From Anthonomus grandis grandis (taxonomy: Eukaryota > Arthropoda > Insecta > Coleoptera > Curculionidae): a stretch of DNA of 64,000 nucleotides. A program made the position numbers and the translations under genes. The stretch's first letter is position 1. Every line of letters begins with the position of its first letter. The notes below the pieces were generated by a model that saw only the letters and a program-made list of their open reading frames with translations, had not been told where the DNA came from and made no database searches. The stretch is taken from assembly GCF_022605725.1 (NCBI RefSeq), contig NC_065551.1:25854001-25918000 (forward strand), written 5' to 3'. Shown here piece by piece: positions 47,046 to 60,308 of the stretch.

Positions 47046-47120
47046 ATTTTCATCTTCAAGAGCCATTAGCAACCATGTTAATCCTTTGGTTACTAGGTGT
47101 GCCCATTAGTTTAGTATTAG
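47046..47120 (+). CDS. possible exon of an unrecognised small membrane or secreted protein
   Basis: A pyrimidine-rich acceptor (TCTCTTTTTATTTTAG, ending 47045) and a perfect donor (TTAG|GTAAGTAC, at 47120/47121) bound a 75-bp segment. It is open only in the frame giving FHLQEPLATMLILWLLGVPI and SLVLG. The hydrophobic run would be a membrane segment or, if translation starts at the internal ATG (CAACCATG, 47073-47075), a signal peptide. No partner exon could be joined in phase: the open frame at 47357-47557 needs phase 0, while this exon ends in phase 1. Family not recognised; it may be chance splice sites in AT-rich DNA. Confidence 0.25.
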
Positions 47121-50100
47121 GTAAGTACACATTTCGCTAATATTATGTTATTTTCAATCGTGTCAAATCATATAGGCGCTACAGTTCTACCTGGTCGTTA
47201 ATTGCAATACATAAACCCTTAATCAGTAGTCTAGTATGTAGTCAGTTTTTTCCTATAAATTGTAAAAGCACCCTATATTCCTAAAATTCTCTAATCTCCC
47301 AATGTATTGCCTGACGATAGCAGTTCATAATATACGAGCTTGGCGCTCGAATATGATTGCAATTGAAAATGACGTTGTGCTTCAGAAATGTTGATTTGAT
47401 ACAGGGATATATGGGGAATAAAGGAATGCCCATTGCGGACAGGATAATGAGCCTGGGACAGCAATTAGGCATTGATTGCGTGTATATTGAAAGATCGAAA
47501 ATGGTTAGCGTAGTTCAAAGTAAGCATAGATGTATGGATGGAAAATCATATAATTAAATTCCGTTTATAAACAGCTCAGGAGAAAGTTTAACAGATTTAG
47601 ATTTTTTTTTAAACTTACTTGTTAGTTTGAAACTTTGGGTAGGCAAAGAAAAATCTTACTTATAAGAGTTATTGACTAAAGTTGCTGCTTCCATTAGCTT
47701 TTAGATATTTTATAATGCTCTTTGCTGCTATCGGTCGCCTTAATAACTAATTAGATTTTTAGTAAGAAAAGTGCCAACAGGAAAACTGTTTTAAAACTTT
47801 TATAGATCATTTGTCTTCAAGGTGTTTCTCCGCACCAACAAACTTAATGACAAAATGTCAAAAAAATTATTTCGATAAAGCGACAAATTATTTTCGGGAG
47901 ATTATTGTATTTTCAGATAAGTTTATTAGAGAGTAATTTGTAAATCGTGCTTATTAAATAAATATTTAAAGGGCAATCATTTACTGCCCAATACTATTAT
48001 CCAAACCAAGACATTCACTTCTGTAGAAATTTTACTTTTTAAAGAACTTTCAGTCGGTAATCCTGGAATTGACACTTAACGTTAGTTTAAGGTCAACTTT
48101 TGTTTTTTAAAAACAAAGCGTAGATATGCTTTTAAGTCGTTTCAAGGTTATTCATATAAACTCAAATAATCCTTAATGGGTAGATGAGCAAAACTTTAAG
48201 GATGCTGTTCAGATCGTCGAAATTTTTTTAATATGTCTGAATTCATTTCAATTTAAACAAAAATAAATAATTTTTTTTACTATATAAATAACTTAGAATT
48301 ACTTCTGAAATTAATTATATGCTTAAGCTTGTATTTATTTTTTGATGTAAATAATTTTTATAGAGGTTTTGACCAGGGGTCTATATCGAAAAAATGATAC
48401 TAGATACGCTAGTGCTGCTTATCAAAATTAAAATTTAAATTATTTTAAAAAAAATTTACACCTTATAATATAACTATTACCAACTTAGATATATTTCAGT
48501 ATAAGAGCAATCCAATTCAACCAAAAATTCAGAAGATCCGTACTGGAAACGATGAAAAGGTGTACCTTATGTAATTTTTTTTCTCACAAATGGCTTCTCA
48601 TACCTCTCTTTACAGTTTATGGCTTAGGGACATCTTATATATTAAAAAAAGGCTTCAAATTAAATCTCCACTTGTATAATCTTAACAAGCAAGACGCAGT
48701 ACGTAAGTGGGTCCTTTCGCTGAAACTTTCCCAGATAATCCAACTTTCAAAGCGAATCGCCGGGATCTCTATTTAACTTAATCACTTTAACCAAATCATC
48801 CTGTTTGCCGTGTAAACAGCCCATAGGGGTCTGGCTGCTAAGCAAATAATTAATTGCGCTTAGTTCATCTATTAAGTATCCGCAAGTTGTGCGGGCATGC
48901 TGAATCTATCAAGTGAGATTTAGGTGGCCTACAGAGTGATGTGGTGCATGCATTTTAAAATGGAAATCCACACAATACGTATCATCAACCTTACCAAAAT
49001 CATGATTAATTGTGAAAGTCTGAATAATAATTTAAGCAGAAATTATGATAGTATACGACTGAAATAGGTGTGACAAAATAAAGAATAGTTTCTCGCCGTA
49101 TTACATCGATTCACACTAAATTATCGAAGACATTTTAACGACTTGCCATTAGTCCAGAATTTAATCAAGCCTAAAGACAGTTAATCGTGGTCGATTTAAC
49201 ACTTTCGGGTGATATCGCCAATTATCCCAAGGAGCTGTAAAAAAACCCGAAGTGTCGAGCAATACGTTTTCTGACATCCGTTTTCTAGGTAGTTTAGGAG
49301 GGCAAGGTAAGGTTTATTATAGCAGTATTATAAATATTTCCAATAATAATGGTCTATATTAGATTTTAAAATTAATTAAAGTCAATATATATGCTTATTA
49401 GAATTCAATACATTAGCTTCTATTTAAACTTTTAATTAAAAAAAACCTTTTTGTATTAATTATAAAACGTTAAAATAAAATAGGGCGCCTAGCTGAAATT
49501 CAAGCTTACAAAGGGGGTATTAAATTTATAAAGTAATTAGTAAATCTCATTAGTACGTTTACTTTTGCAAATAATTTCTCAATAAATTGCTGATATTAAG
49601 CTTTAAATTAATCTAATCTAATAAAAATTATAAAGATACATAAACTAAATTTTATTTTAAAAATGTAAAATATCTTAGGTTAAAAAACTAATTAAAGAAT
49701 TAAAATTAAAAAAATGTATTGAATTTATTATAACGTTACTTATGTTATAATATTTTTATAAATGCATAACTTGTATGGTAATTATGTATTAATTTGTATC
49801 ATTTCTTGCCTTAAGACATTTATTTCGTTAATTTATTATGTTAGCTTTGTGTTTGTGACTTTGACAATATTAGTTTAATAAATTTATAAAAATTTTAAAT
49901 AAATACAAAATAGTTAAGAGTTATGGAGGGTTCCTAAAATTAAATGTGAATAAAAAAAATATTAAAAATACTTCCGATAATAATAAGTTAAAAATGTTCC
50001 TGAAATTTTGAGACAACTGTTATGGTTTATTTACACAATGATCATTTATCTATTGGATCAAAACGTTTTTATAAGAAAAGAAATTATTTATGAAATAATC

Positions 50101-51540
50101 GCTTTTATCTATTTATGGCTATTTCGATGTTTATTTACTAACTTCCATTAAAGAAAAGGCAAACACTTGGTAGTTTGTTATTAATTATAATTAAGTTATT
50201 AAGAAACAAACTTGTGTTTGTGATTTTTTATAAATTTATGTTTGTGCATACATTTTATTTTTATTTAAAAATTATATTTAAGAATATTTTATTAAGAATA
50301 ATATATTAATAAGAATAATAATAAAACTTTATTGTCAGAAAATGTGTTTAAATTGTAGACAATGTCAGACACTTATAAAAATACAATAAAAAAAATACAC
50401 GAAGTAAACTGGAGTACCTTTAAAAATGCGTAAATTTAATAGAGAAATAGAAAATATATATATAAAGAAAATAAAAATTGCACTTTTAATTTAATAGCAA
50501 AACATAAACGTGTATTTTTTGTTTGAATTCAGAGAACGTTTATTTAATTTTTGCGGATTAAAAAAATGGATTCAAATATAAATGCAAAGAAAAATAAAAA
50601 CATTTTTATTTTTTTTAATAAAATATTGATTATGAATTCTATTGTTTCATTTTAGTGAACATCGGATGGCTTTCTATATTATAAAATACGCATAAATTGA
50701 ATTAGAAAAGCGTATCGAAAATGTTATTTAAGAGAGACTCAACGTGCAACTCTATTTTAAAGAGCTGTCTCTAATAAGCACAAAAAATTTGCAGAGTCAA
50801 TAATATCAATACTGCAGTTATTAAATATAAAATATTGTAACTTATCATCATTAGATACGATCCTATGAAGTGCAGTAATATCCAGATTACACATTAAGAA
50901 GACTATGTAACTGTTTAATTAATAAAATTACTATCGTCCGCGAAGCAACAGGTTAAACCCCTAATGTTCAGGTAGCAATATCATTAATAAACAGCAAAAA
51001 CCAATTAGGACCCAATACAGAATTCTGAGTATTTTTTATATTATTTCTAATTGCAGCTGGATTGCACGATATTGACTTATTGACCCTTATTATCTAACTT
51101 TTTAAGATTATATATTACTATGAAGGATGCATCCTAGATTGAAATACTGAAATTGATTAATTAAAATATTAAAATTTAACACAGAAAATTGTTAAGGTAG
51201 AGCATTGTTTATTTAGGCTATAGCATTAAAAAGGAGGGAACGTAGCATTATTTATTCATCTAACACTTTAGATAAGAGAATATCCATGCCAGATGAGATT
51301 TGTATTACATCTATTTATTTAAAAGGCTTTCCAACAGATAGAGTTAACTATTCAAAGAACAAAATGTACAGATTAGTGCAAACCAATTAACAAGTAAAAA
51401 GAAATTAGTAGTATTTGATTTAATTTAAAATTCTTCAATAAAAATTAAGTTTAAGTAGGTCCAAAATTTATTAAAATTAAAGAACAACGTAGTAAGAACC
51501 TATGATAATTCTATGGTTACCTAAAATGGAAAGTAATTAA
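47121..51540. other. gene-free stretch with a GC-richer island at 48.5-49.3 kb
   Basis: An island at about 48500-49310 contains a 74-codon frame (48552-48776) with no known domain, and clustered homeodomain-type sites (GATAATCC, TAATTAATTG, CCATTAG, CAATTATCC). It is a candidate regulatory region. The open frame at 47357-47557 lies in a smaller complex patch (47290-47560). A dispersed-motif copy is at 49764-49772. The rest is AT-rich. Confidence 0.4.
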
Positions 51541-52320
51541 AATAACTAGTTGCCTTAAATGTTGCATTAATACTGTCAAAAAATAAGTCTGTGTTCGAAT
51601 TTGCAAGTTCAAGTGCATTAAAATTTCTAGCACATCTAATTAATGAAGTGTTTGTTAAATAGTTAGAAAAGTACCTGGAATTATTAAAAGTTTGCCGCCT
51701 GTTAGGCGGAATGTAAGAGCTTATACTAATAAAGTTTTCTAACTGTCTAAAAGGTGAATTAATTTGATTAATAATATCCTATGTTTATAAATTAGATAAA
51801 AAAGGATCTTCTTTTTATAAAGACTCTGTACCAAAAATTGTAAGTTTTCACTATAACCAAGAAAATGCCTAGGTCTATTAAATCTACAATTAAATATATT
51901 TACAAATTTACGTTATATCTTTCAAACTAAACAATATATTTCTGATATATTGGACTCCAAACAACTCTTTGTATTGTCAAAGATAGGCCTTATCAAAGAA
52001 TTTTATAATAAAATTATTGAGTGAATGTTACTACATCCGGTAGTTATTCGAGATATGAATCATACATTTTTAATTGTTTTTTGAACACAGTTCTCTTAAT
52101 GTAATTCAAACAACAGCCTGGAATCCAAGGTTACACCTAAATCCCTAATACAATCCATATGTTCAAATTTAGTTTCATCTAGAGAAACATCATATTTGTG
52201 CTGTACTTGTAGTGATTTCTTTGAGAAAAGTATATAGTGAAATTTTTTAGGACTAATAAATAATTTACTTAAATTGCAGTAATATACAAAGTTAGAAATA
52301 CCTGACTGCAATGTTTCAAA
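51540..52320 (-). mobile_element. Jockey-like non-LTR retrotransposon fragment (post-RT to C-terminus)
   Basis: Minus strand. 52311-52096 reads LSKLFISPKKFHYILFSKKS, then YDVSLDETKFEHMDCIRDLG and VTLDSRLLF, the block after the Jockey YADD motif. In shifted frames further on, SLTIQRVVWSPIYQKYI (about 51980) and, near the end (51740-51545), YIPPNRRQTFNNSRYFSNYL and SLIRCARNFNALELANSNTD followed by LFFDSINATFK. This is the usual Jockey C-terminus. The upstream RT catalytic part is absent. It is on the opposite strand from the Jockey-like remnant at 34.7 kb and is a separate insertion. Confidence 0.75.
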
Positions 52321-52334
52321 ATCTGATCGATTTT

Positions 52335-55300
52335 TAATGGCTTTATATATTTTTTATTCATGCGCGTATAAGAGGTATTTACTATAAGAAACAACATTGT
52401 CATTTAAAAAAAATCGAAAATAATATCTGGCCGATATTATTTTTTGTTTTTTAATGTATATTTTATAATTTCAACAAAAGTTATTGTTTTTATATCATAT
52501 TTATTTTTGTATTGCATTTTACTTAAATTATATAAGATTTATTTTAATTAAATGTTTTATATACAAATAATTTGTTTATTTTTATCTGTTTAAAGTTTGA
52601 ATCTTTATAGATTTATATTATTAAATGATATTATAAATGTTTATAGATTGTATTTATAGATTTATAGTATCTAATTTTTTTGTGTTTTTTCTTACTTTAA
52701 CTTTAACATATATTTCTTTTTAGTTTGTTAATTTATAATTCTATATTTATTTATTGGCCTGTTTTTTTTCATCTAAAATTCTTGCATAAATTTTATTTTT
52801 TTTTACAAATAATATTCAAAATTAACAAAAATCAGAATATTTCTAAAACACCAAAGAAAAAATTTGATATGTTGTCAAAAAATTAGAAAGAATAGTCCTT
52901 TTTTATTTAATGCTGAGAGTTTTTAAAAAAATTATTGTTGCTGTAGTTTTCTAACTCAAATAGCTTCACAGTTATTAATGTTTTTTAATTGCGTATCTTT
53001 AAATAAAAAAAAACCGCAGTCACAAGATTTCGTACAAATGGCATTTCTTAAAAGAACAAATGTAAGACAAATAAAAATATTAGTTACAATAATGAGAATT
53101 AGCGATTTTCTTTCTACGTTACTAACACATATGTAAATTTATATTAATACATATTGTACATCATATATCTACTTTCACATTAAGGGTAAATAATGCATAT
53201 CACGAAAAATTAATTTACTTCCCTTGTTAACATTTTTTTCTTAAAATACACTGGGGAAATTTGTAATGCTGACTAAGTTCCGTAGGTAAAGCAACGACGA
53301 AATATTTGGAGCAGTGCACCAGAAGAGTTAGAATATAATAAAACCTTAATTAGGAAAAATTTTAATTAAAGCTTTTTTTACGTATACCATTATTTTAAAT
53401 TAAAAAAATTATCAATATATTTCTTTTTCGCATTTATAAGTCATTAAAATTTATCGCCCCTCTGAGAAATAAATTATCCCACAACCTCGACCAATATCCT
53501 GTTTATTTACATAGCCCCCTTTCCGCAAGATGAATAATGTATCAACAGATATTCAAACGGCGCTTTCCCCGAAACCTCAACTGTCCTTTACCACTCGAAT
53601 TACCCATTCAGCTATCAATTTGCATGACATTTCGACGCTCCCGGAAGCAGCAACAACTCCACAACTTCAATCTCGTAGCAAACAACTTGTTAGTTGTGAA
53701 CTTACAAATCGAATAATAAATTATGGAAACGCCAATGTGCCCGAATTCGAGGGAAAAGTTCAATGTTTTACTGTTTGAGAAACCGTTTTTAGTTAAAGAG
53801 AGTTTAGCGCAGTTGGAGAGAGATAATTAATGTAAGAGAGCAAACATGCGGCAAGTTTGTATACTTGCATTATAAGTAAAACTTTAATGAAAAATATTAG
53901 CAAGCTGTCGAGGCCCTAGTTACATAATTAAAATATAAAAAGTTAATTTTTATTTTATAAATGTTATAAATTTTACGCCCTAGCATTTTTTTCAAATAAA
54001 AAAAAATTAAATTATGCATAATATAAATGGGTAATATTTACCATTTAATAAGAAAAGTCTTTTTGCATATATTATATATGTCTCACGCCATTATATCTAA
54101 TTATTTAAAAATTTTTATCAAGGGTTTAAAGATGATGATTTAGCAAAAAGCAAGTATAATAGAAATATTTATTCTCTGTATCTCTTATATCAGTAAATCT
54201 TTTAATTTGTATTAGCTCAAAAAATGCATCAACTAACTACTAAACCAACATTGTCTCCATTGTAAGTCCTACACTAATATAAACTACGACCCCTAAGCAG
54301 ATGTTTATTATACCTTCCGTGCCCCTATAGAATAGAATACCCACTCTACAGCACATTATTATTATCTCATTATTTCTAGTTTAATACAACTTCGCATATA
54401 AACTAAGTTAGATTGGACAGCAGGTGCGAATATGAATCTACAGTTGCTAAGTCGCATTTATGGAGTATAGTTTAATTTTGGAGCATGTGTGGGTGCATTG
54501 GGTTTGGAGACAATGAGTAGTGCTTTACGAATAGAATTATTGTTTTAAGAAGATTAAAGGTCAAATATTTGGTACAATTAGCTAAGGCCTGTTTCTTATA
54601 TAATCATTATATAAGAAATTGGATTTTTTTACATCTATCTTCAAGTATTCTTATATTGATTTTGAATCCTGCATTCACTTACTTTCTTTGAAGTATTCAA
54701 TGTGCTTCGCGATTTTATTTACTTTTCGAATTGATTGGCAAATATTTTATTGGTGAAGGAATCGTTTTATAAATGGAAAAATAAAATGAGATGTTTTCTT
54801 CGGCATTAAGACATATATGCAATAGGAAATACTATATATTGAAAGAAAAATTTTAACGTTAAAATATTATCAATTATAATACTAAAAATCAAATGTAGCA
54901 ATTATTTTTAATAAAGTATGAAAGTATAATAATGAAATTTATATATTATATATTTAAATAATTTATTAACTATATTTAATAAAACTTTCAAATTAATTTA
55001 AAACTCTGTTTGCTGTTCATCCATGCTTTAAATTAAATTTTGTTTAATTTTCTGGTCCCTTTATTCGTAGAATATTCGAGCTTTGTATATTATTTGTTTT
55101 GTGATAAATTAGCTCTAGTCTATTCAAATAGTCTGAAAATAGTGGAAATGTATGCTGTGTTTAAAGCAAATTTATAGATGAGTGGTTTGTTAAATACTAT
55201 TTATAAATAAGGTTTAATGGAAATTTGAAAAATTGCTTCAACTAGAAAGAAAAAGTAAACAATAGACAAATTTAAAAATATCAAACCGAATTTGAAATAA

Positions 55301-57250
55301 TAGGGTATACAACCTAATTATATAACTAACATTTTGATAACTGCCTGCGTAACCATAGATATAGGGAATAATTCGATAACGCAAGTTAATTTTAGGTACC
55401 GTGGGTAATTACTGACAAAATTAGCTGAAAACAACTTGTATTAATTATTGCGTTTGCAAACACTATACGTAGATATTGTTTGGTTTAATGTGTGCAATAT
55501 GGTTAATTTTACAAACTAACAAATGTCAATAGACCAGCGGTGCTTTATTAAATGTGAAATATAGGTATAATTTAACGTAATAACAATAGCGGGATTAATG
55601 CAGTTAAAAATATTACTATTTCATAATATGTTTATAAATTATGATAAATAATAAAAAATATATAAAAGAGAAGAATTTTTATCTAAAACTTATTTTTTCC
55701 TAATAATTTTAAATCCTGCTATGCCCACTTATTATTACATACTTTGCATTTGAATAATTAGACATAACATAAATGGATATGATCTACCACTTCTTTTGTT
55801 GCTTTTTTAATTCTACTTAAATTTGAGTTAATATTTGTTCTATTGCTGGATTACAAAAAAAATTAAAAAAATATTTTTCTTAAGCTATCTGTTAAACAAT
55901 ACCACAGAAAATGTATACTAAAATTTAAAATAAAAAAGACAACGTTGCGATATTCTGTTTAGTTTCTAAATACATTTTTTTAAACTAGCTTAAATTGATC
56001 ATCTTACTCCTTTGTAACAAGTTTGTATAGCTATGCAATTTGCTAATAATCTTAAAAATAGGTTTATTAATTAATAAATTCTGTAAATTCTAATTAAAAG
56101 AATTCAATAAGACTCCATATTACCAATAATATAAAAATTCTAGATTCTATTATTGTAATTATTTTAGTCACATGATATTTTTAATCTCACTGGATTCCTG
56201 GAGACCTTTTGCAATTCTTAACCTGCATCTTTTTATTTTTCTACTTTCGGCATTCAAAATAAATTCTGCAATAAGAAAAGCTTTGCAACATTAATAAAAA
56301 CTAATTCTATTTAGAATCCTACAATCTAGATTATACAAAAATCAAGCCAAACTTTGATTCACCTGACCTACCACTTGTTCAAATAAAAGAGTATTTTTTG
56401 GGCTTAATAAATGTCACTTAATATTGTTCAATATTTATAAGTTTATAATTTTTTTCAATGCTATTTGGGCATGCCGTAAAATTCAATTTAATTACTTTTC
56501 ATAATGCGATCCTGTTTTAGGTGAGAATTATTCAGAATTTCTTTATACAGCACTATAAGTTTTTAAACATTCATTGTATAAATTATATATATAAATTAAA
56601 TGCAGACCACTCCTGATAGAATTTGAAGTTTTTCTAAGTGATAATCAAAGCCAAAGACATAAGAATGCTACTATTGATAGGTTTTGTAAGCTAATATTTT
56701 TTTTCCATTTAAAAGGAATAAAGCAAGTCCTCACAGAGTTTATAGTTCTGAGCCTGCCTTAATTTTTAACATATGGAGCAACTTTGATACCCTCCTAAGT
56801 AGCCCTGAAAAAGTCAAATTTTGTATTAACAAAAAAAAATAAGCATAACTTAAATGGATATGATATACATTTTATTTAGCTGCCGAAATTATGTCCCAAT
56901 AATACATTCATTACTATTGATTTAAAGGTATCATCAGAGTCAAGGTTCTTGAAAATTAGATACATTTATTTTTCCTTTATAAAAATTATATTCATTTAAA
57001 ACCATATTTATAAAAATTAAAATTTTACTATAGTATCTATTGAGAATATTTTTATGGCATTGAATAGTTTGATTCAATAGTTTTCGGGTGAAGTAGCTGA
57101 ATGCCATCTTATTTATTTAAAAAAAAATATCTCAATCTCTTGAATATCTCAAATAACAAGGAAGTGGTCGTATGGAAATAGCCAGTTAATGGACCTATTA
57201 AACTCTACTAAACTTCCGGAACATAGCCCGAATGTCCCGAATTACCGCAA
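52335..57250. other. gene-free stretch; island at 53.5 kb
   Basis: An island at about 53470-53780 contains an 82-codon frame (53530-53778) without a known domain; a smaller one is at about 54290-54500. Both look like conserved non-coding DNA or an orphan exon. Dispersed-motif relatives are at about 54016, 55763 and, exact, 56843-56851. Around 56920-56960 the text TTTAAAGGTATCATCAGAGT on the plus strand resembles the 5' half of the hammerhead-like sequences read in reverse, and may be a third decayed copy. Confidence 0.4.
56838..56862 (-). repeat. dispersed short motif (type example of at least 12 copies)
   Basis: AAGCATAACTTAAATGGATA is the best example of a motif with invariant core GCATAACTT. 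Exact cores on the plus strand (AAGTTATGC) start at 461, 8849, 27637, 29165, 37631 and 46993. On the minus strand (GCATAACTT as written) they start at 6754, 6950, 49764, 56843, 57767 and 60822. Near matches are at 27269 and 55763. The wider consensus is TATCCATTTAAGTTATGCAT. Function unknown. Confidence 0.6.
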
Positions 57251-57255
57251 ATAGA

Positions 57256-57835
57256 TACGGTCTTTGGTTTGACTTCCTATTCTGGTATAAACTAGAGTCT
57301 TGAAGATAATAACTTTTAGTGTCTATAAAACAAACAGTTTTAAAGGCGGTTAATGATTTTTTTTCTTTTTTATATAAAAAAATAACTTTATTAATTTTTT
57401 TTTAAATATAGCTAAATTGCGTGTATTCGTTAAGAAATATATGTTTCGTGAATATGGAAATCTAATGTCTTCATTAAAATCCATGCACGTGTTTCATTTT
57501 CAGGCTAATAAATTTATTAGGCGGTGAACATTTAGAACTAAAAAAAATAGAGTGCATTCAAAAAAGTTACTTTTGTGAGAGTAATTTTTTATTATGCAGT
57601 AGCTGCTTAATAATATTATATAATACTTATAATATTAGCTAAAGCAATTTATTGTAATTTTAAGTACCGAAATAAAAATAATACCTGGAAATATTCATTA
57701 AACACATTGTCTTTACATAACGTTATTTTTATTGCATCATTCATAAATATCAAATATAACTAAAATGCATAACTTTAATGGATAATGTTTACGATATAGT
57801 AAAAGAATAATTTTTATCTTCTCTTTTACTTAAAC
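57256..57835. repeat. non-coding duplicated block, copy C1
   Basis: It aligns in the same orientation with 60309-60885, about 3.05 kb away. It shares TTTGACTTCCTATTCTGGTA, TCATTAAAATCCATGCA, TAATAAATTTATTAGGC and AATAGAGTGCATT, and ends with the GCATAACTT motif copy at 57767. No open frame is conserved between the copies. Confidence 0.85.
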
Positions 57836-60308
57836 ATTTTACCGAAATTAGTAAAAAATATATGTTAAATGTCAATTAAATATATAAACAAAAGATATTC
57901 TTAAGAGAAACTTCCAATTAAGTTCTTTATAATTAAATGTTAACTAACGATTCTCTAATAGTCGCTACACTAATAAATACCATTACTTTCAAGCAATTAA
58001 AACAGAACCTCCTAGAAGCGTAAGTTCATTAATTGGTCTATCAAAACGAGCAAAACCGGCTCAGGTAAGAGTTTAATAAACTTCCAAGCTTTTGACGGAG
58101 AAAATAGAGAAAATGCAAATGGAACTAGCGCCAAGGGAGAGCTTAAATTCGAATTAACCTTTTACTAATAGCAGGGATAATTGCGTAATGGGGGAAACAA
58201 AACTAAAATGGCCCGAATTGTAATTTAATTTATTTCTTTGGTGCGTAAAAAATATAATTATTTTATTTTTCGTTACTTCAACTTAATGTGTCTAGTAGTA
58301 AAAGATTACATTTTAAGTATGCACTAAACGAAAGCCATTCAATTTAAACAAAGAGGTCTAAGCTAAAAAGATTTCTAAAAGCAGCTTTGTATTCGAGTAA
58401 TGTCCATAGCGAATAAATAAAATGCTTTTGTTGTGGGCTACGAGCTTTCCTGGCCAGTAGTTTCCTTTCGGGCGCAACAGACTTCAACTTTAAAATTTTT
58501 AATTAGGGCTTTTACCAGAATCACATTTTATACTTATGATGTTATGCTTTACTGCTACTAATTTGTTACAAAATATTTTTTTAGTATTCATTATATGTTT
58601 TTATGAAAAAATTTTATGTTTAAATTAAATAATTGATACAAGGACCAAAAGGGGTTTAAATTACATCTAATGATATAATGATTTGAAAAAACTTTATTTT
58701 ATGTTGGTTTTTAAACAAAATTGGAAGCATCTCTAAGGGTATCGGAATATTCTCTAAGATTATCTAAAGTTCCCAGGCGTATAAATGGGTTCTTGCCTGA
58801 ATATACCTAAGAGCTTTGTAATTTTGATTTTATCTTAGATCCTAGAAAAATCTCTTTAAAAACTAGTGATTTGAAGTTATAAATTATTTTAGAACTACAG
58901 ATCTATTTTTCATTTCAGGAGTCACGAAAGAAAATTTTATATGCTAAAAATACAAAATTCCGAACTACAGAGTTTTACTACATTTACCAACTAGGTTTTT
59001 TTAGAGAAATCTTTCCAGAAATGAGCAAGAATGGGTAAGCGTAATATATAATTTCCTAACATTTAGTTTCTTGCTAGAACTTGGGCAAATAACTTCAGAA
59101 ACATGGGTATAAGTTTCTTGCTCTTAATATAAACTGGATGAATTATCACTGAGATACAAAAATACTTCTATCTCTGGTAGAAAGTAAAAAAAATAGTCCT
59201 CTTACTCCTAAGCCTTTAAATTTCGTCAAAAATTCAAGTAAAGGTCGACTCATTCCTTTAAAGCCTATTAGGAATGAAAACTAGTCTTGGTAAAATCTTG
59301 CTACAAAATAAATCTCTATATATTATTATCTTCTCAGAGACAGAAAAATAAATATAGTATCAAAAGTCTTAAAAAAAATTTATATAAGCTAATCAATAAT
59401 ACTTTGTATTCTATTTCATTTATTGCAGTGTTATATTCCGTTGGCTTAACAACAGTTTATCTCGACTCAATGTAAATTGATTATTTATCTTGAAAAGTCA
59501 AGCAATTATAATGATTTGTCCATTTTTTCATGAACACTAGAAGAAGATTTTTGAAAAGTTGTAAAAAAATATTTTAATTAAAAGTACAAAGAAAAAAAGT
59601 TAAAAAAACATTTTTTAACTTTTTAAAATCGACATATATTAGAATTTTTAACATCATTTTTGAATGTCCATCAAACTTTTCTAAACAATACGCAAAAACC
59701 ATTTTCTTTTACGTTAATATAATACCAGTGCAGCAGAATAGAAATAGTAAGCACCTTAGGGAGACTAAGTCTTAACTGCCAAAATCTGTAAATGGTTACA
59801 TTGATATACAAAGTACATAATACTAAATGCTCTATTGATTTATACAGTATTAGAATAATAGTATTCTCGAAATTAGAATAAATAGATTTGCTAATTGAAC
59901 TAGCATCTAAGCCTTTTGGGTATTATTTGAATAGCCTTAAATGAAATATTATCTTGGTACCCAGTCACTTAAATTAAAATCAATCGTGATATTACTAATT
60001 TTAGATGAAAATAATAACTAAATATAGGTTGAACCCTAAATAAACTCAGCTAATCAACTTCAAAATACGAAAAAAATCAGTACAAAACTGAGAACAATTA
60101 ACGTTTTTACATTTTTATAACAATATACAATATTAATGTTATATTTGTATTAATGGTAGTTACTTAATGGATGTTGAAATCACGCCCTATCTTAGATTAG
60201 TTCAGATTAGTAAATTATCTTAGATTTTTATTAGATTAATTTAGGTACTTTATCCTATCCAAGTAACCAAATAAATCAACTTTTTTATCTTATTTATTTA
60301 AAATACAG
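57836..60308. other. gene-free stretch; island at 58.0-58.5 kb
   Basis: A GC-richer island with low repetitiveness runs from about 57970 to 58480 (for example GAGCTTTCCTGGCCAGTAG). Otherwise AT-rich. The 62-codon frame at 59287-59475 has no known domain. Confidence 0.4.

Noticed and set aside
47357..47557. 66-codon frame as the next exon after 47046-47120
   Set aside because: The acceptor at TTGATACAG opens phase 0 while the upstream exon ends in phase 1; joining gives an immediate stop.
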